A stretch of DNA of 6,044 nucleotides, taken from positions 1-6,044 of the forward strand of contig JAJRUA010000353.1 in the NCBI GenBank assembly GCA_024278035.1, given 5' to 3'. The position numbers and the translations under genes were made by a program. Positions 3,716-6,044 of this stretch are shown here, one piece after another (the first letter of the stretch is position 1; each line of letters opens with the position of its first letter). The notes beneath the pieces are model-generated. The model saw only the letters and a list, made by a program, of their open reading frames with translations, made no database searches and had not been told where the DNA came from. The stretch is from Planctomycetota bacterium (GTDB lineage Bacteria > Planctomycetota > Planctomycetia > Pirellulales > Lacipirellulaceae).

Positions 3716-6044
3716 ATGCCCGCCACCGGACGCTCACTGCCGCACGATTCTGCCGAAGGGCATGTCACAGGCACAGCGAATTACATTGAAGACTTGCCTT
3801 CGCTCTCAGGTGAGCTTTGGGTCGATTACGCCGGTGCGCCAGTTGCCTCTGGCCGGGTGACACGGGTCGATGTGGCCGAAGCGCTTGCCGCTCCGGGAGT
3901 GGTTGCCATTTATACGGTCGCCGACCTGCCGGGCGAAAATCACTTCGGCGCGATCTTTCGGGATGAGCCTTTCCTGGTCGATGAAGAGATCGCCTACATT
4001 GAGCAACCGGTTGCCATTATCGCTGCCGAATCACGACTTGCCGCTCGGAAAGCGAAAGCACTCGTACGGATCGAGTACGAAGAGACCCCCTCGATTTTTT
4101 CGATCGACGGGGCGATGGCTGCCGAGTCCTTCATCGGGCCTATTCGCCGTATCGAACGGGGCGATGTCGATGCTGCCTTTGCCGAGGCTCCGCATACACT
4201 GGAAGGCAACCTCGAATCGGGGGGCCAAGAGCAGTTTTACTTTGAATCTCAAGCCTCCCAGGCGATTCCTGGAGAAGGGGACGAGATTCGTGTGATCTCT
4301 TCCACGCAAAATCCGACCGAAACCCAGACGATTGTTGCCGAGGCACTCGGCCTTCGGCTGAACGACATCGTTTGCGAATGCCGTAGGATGGGAGGCGGCT
4401 TCGGTGGCAAGGAGACCCAATCCGCTTTGCCGGCGATGATGGTCGCTCTCACAGCCCACCTAACAGGCCGACCCGCCCGAATTGTGCTGACCAAGCACGA
4501 CGACATGCGACTCACCGGCAAACGCCACCCCTACAAAACCAAGTACCGCGCGGCCTACGATGATCGAGGCCGGCTCCTGGCCGTCGAGATCGACTTCTAC
4601 AGTAATGGCGGAGCGTTTGCCGATCTTTCGACCAGCATTATGGAGCGCTCCCTGCTTCATGCGGACAACGCCTACCATCTGCCGGCGGCACGTCTGACAG
4701 GCACGGTTTGCCGAACCAACTTGCCACCCAACACCGCGTTCCGTGGCTTTGGTGGGCCGCAGGGGGTGCTCGTCATTGAGAACCTCCTCCAAGAAATCGC
4801 CCAACGCCTCGGCCTCGATGCGGTGGATGTTCGCCGTGAGAATATTTATCACGATGGCGACGCGGATCGCTCACACACGCCCTATGGCCAGCTCGTAAAA
4901 GACCATGTCCTGCCCGAAATTTTTGACCAACTCGAAAAATCAAGCGATTACCGCCAGCGAATCGAAGCGGTGAAGACGTTCAACCAAAATTCGCGAGACA
5001 CGGTAAAAGGCCTCGCGATGACGGCCATTAAGTTTGGTATCTCGTTCACAACCAAGTTTCTCAATCAAGGGAACGCTTTGGTTAATGTTTACACCGACGG
5101 CACGGTGCAAGTTTCGACCGGTGGCACGGAGATGGGGCAGGGGCTCAACACGAAGATTTGCCAGTTGGTTGCCGACGAGTTTGGCATCGACCCGGCCCAT
5201 GTCCGGTTGATGACCACCTCGACGGAGAAAAACCACAACACATCGCCCACCGCCGCCAGTGCGGGGACCGATCTCAATGGCGCGGCGGCTCTCGAAGCGT
5301 GTCGGCAAATCAAAACCCGCATGGCGGAGTATGCCGCCGAGCGTTTTGCCAGCCTCGAGGAGGGCCTCAACTTTGCACCGGAGCAAGTTGGGTTCACCCA
5401 AGGCTACGTGTGCGACACGCGCCTTGCCGATCCGGATCACCGCATCCCCTTCGGCGAGTTCTGTACAGCGGCTCGTGTGGAACGGATCGACCTGGGTGCC
5501 CGAGGTTTCTACGCCACGCCCGGCGTTGATTTTGATAAAGAGACAGGCCGAGGCAGCCCGTTCTTCTACTTCACGACCGGTGCCGCCGCGACCGAAGTCA
5601 CGATCGACCGTCTCACCGGCGAGCTAACAATCGATCGCTGCGACTTGCTAATGGATATCGGCCAGATGATTAATCCGGGCATCGACCGTGGGCAAGTGAT
5701 CGGTGGTTTTGTCCAAGGCCTTGGCTGGTGTACGACCGAAGAGCTACGCTACGACGACAATGGTCAGCTGCTCACCACCGGTCCCACGACGTACAAAATC
5801 CCCAATATCACCGACCTGCCGCCGGTGCTGAACGTCGATTTCCTAGAAAACCCCAAGCACAGAAAGAACGTCCGCCTCAGTAAGGCGGTCGGCGAGCCGC
5901 CGCTCATGCTTGGTGTTTCGGCATGGCTGGCGGTGAAGCATGCGATGTCGTTCATCGCCCCCGACCAGTTGGCTCCCTTGAGCCTGCCCGCCACGGGTGA
6001 AGAATGCTTAATGTGTATTGAAAACCTGAATCAGAAGAATCAGA
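3716..6044 (+). CDS. xdhB: Xanthine dehydrogenase, molybdenum-binding subunit (3' end cut by window)
   Basis: The frame is open for 776 codons to the window edge. It encodes the catalytic subunit that holds the molybdopterin cofactor and hydroxylates hypoxanthine and xanthine to urate in the cytoplasm, paired with XdhA. Aligning recalled family sequences by spacing, the catalytic residues are all there: Gln198 in STQN (bovine Gln767), Glu233 in MGGGFGGKE (Glu802), Arg311 in IMER (Arg880), Phe342, Arg343 and Phe345 in FRGFGG (Phe911, Arg912, Phe914), Phe444 and Thr445 in FGISFT (Phe1009, Thr1010) and the base Glu727 in VGEPP (Glu1261). Cofactor loops include GGQEQFYFE at 169-177, GGTEMGQG at 469-476 and the Gly-rich 646-670. 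Glu233 plus Arg311 favour xanthine over aldehyde oxidase. The start ATG is supported by SLPHDSAEGHVTG near the N-terminus, as in R. capsulatus XdhB; no Shine-Dalgarno is visible. LPATGEECL at 757-765 corresponds to the extreme C-terminus of relatives, so only a short tail is likely missing. Confidence 0.96.
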   Translation, partial: MPATGRSLPHDSAEGHVTGTANYIEDLPSLSGELWVDYAGAPVASGRVTRVDVAEALAAPGVVAIYTVADLPGENHFGAIFRDEPFLVDEEIAYIEQPVAIIAAESRLAARKAKALVRIEYEETPSIFSIDGAMAAESFIGPIRRIERGDVDAAFAEAPHTLEGNLESGGQEQFYFESQASQAIPGEGDEIRVISSTQNPTETQTIVAEALGLRLNDIVCECRRMGGGFGGKETQSALPAMMVALTAHLTGRPARIVLTKHDDMRLTGKRHPYKTKYRAAYDDRGRLLAVEIDFYSNGGAFADLSTSIMERSLLHADNAYHLPAARLTGTVCRTNLPPNTAFRGFGGPQGVLVIENLLQEIAQRLGLDAVDVRRENIYHDGDADRSHTPYGQLVKDHVLPEIFDQLEKSSDYRQRIEAVKTFNQNSRDTVKGLAMTAIKFGISFTTKFLNQGNALVNVYTDGTVQVSTGGTEMGQGLNTKICQLVADEFGIDPAHVRLMTTSTEKNHNTSPTAASAGTDLNGAAALEACRQIKTRMAEYAAERFASLEEGLNFAPEQVGFTQGYVCDTRLADPDHRIPFGEFCTAARVERIDLGARGFYATPGVDFDKETGRGSPFFYFTTGAAATEVTIDRLTGELTIDRCDLLMDIGQMINPGIDRGQVIGGFVQGLGWCTTEELRYDDNGQLLTTGPTTYKIPNITDLPPVLNVDFLENPKHRKNVRLSKAVGEPPLMLGVSAWLAVKHAMSFIAPDQLAPLSLPATGEECLMCIENLNQKNQ

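Noticed and set aside
4940..5440. Reverse-strand 166-codon frame opposite xdhB
   Set aside because: It is antisense to the conserved FGISF, GTEMGQG and SPTAAS segments of XdhB and has no recognisable domain.

Overview
The window looks like chromosomal DNA of a Planctomycetota bacterium, plausibly Pirellulales-like. The main clue is the first gene. It ends in an SHD1 (Sla1 homology 1) domain, a fold that is rare in most bacteria but common in planctomycetes. Weak or absent Shine-Dalgarno sites and loose gene spacing fit this. The lineage is an inference from protein style, not from a marker gene.

Layout, all genes on the + strand. (1) 3-557: the C-terminal 184 residues of an acidic, LFG-repeat protein with a terminal SHD1 domain, cut by the window edge. 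(2) 558-700: a short spacer with a run of nine G's and a possible 26-codon leader ORF whose stop touches the next start. (3) 701-1867: a complete class A FAD monooxygenase of the urate/salicylate hydroxylase type. (4) 1868-2083: a spacer with a perfect 11-bp hairpin. (5) 2084-3604: the iron-sulfur/FAD subunit of xanthine dehydrogenase (XdhA type). (6) 3605-3715: a spacer occupied by a G/C-rich palindromic repeat, which starts inside the xdhA reading frame, followed by a T-tract and four CTTGGCG heptads. (7) 3716 to the window end: the molybdenum subunit (XdhB type), open at the 3' edge and probably only a few residues short of its stop. No stretch over 300 bases lacks a gene.

How the genes work together: XdhA and XdhB form a two-polypeptide xanthine dehydrogenase like that of Rhodobacter capsulatus, converting hypoxanthine and xanthine to urate. 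XdhB has both residues that separate xanthine-oxidising enzymes from aldehyde oxidases (equivalents of bovine Glu802 and Arg880), so the substrate call is stronger than usual. The FAD monooxygenase next door is then a good candidate for the urate-consuming step (HpxO-type urate hydroxylase), but this rests on context and generic family residues.

Most of the window is ordinary purine catabolism. The part most worth a second look is the palindrome at the xdhA/xdhB junction. It supplies the last residues and stop codon of XdhA, can form two mutually exclusive hairpins, and is followed by a T-tract like an intrinsic terminator, right between two subunits that should be made in equal amounts.
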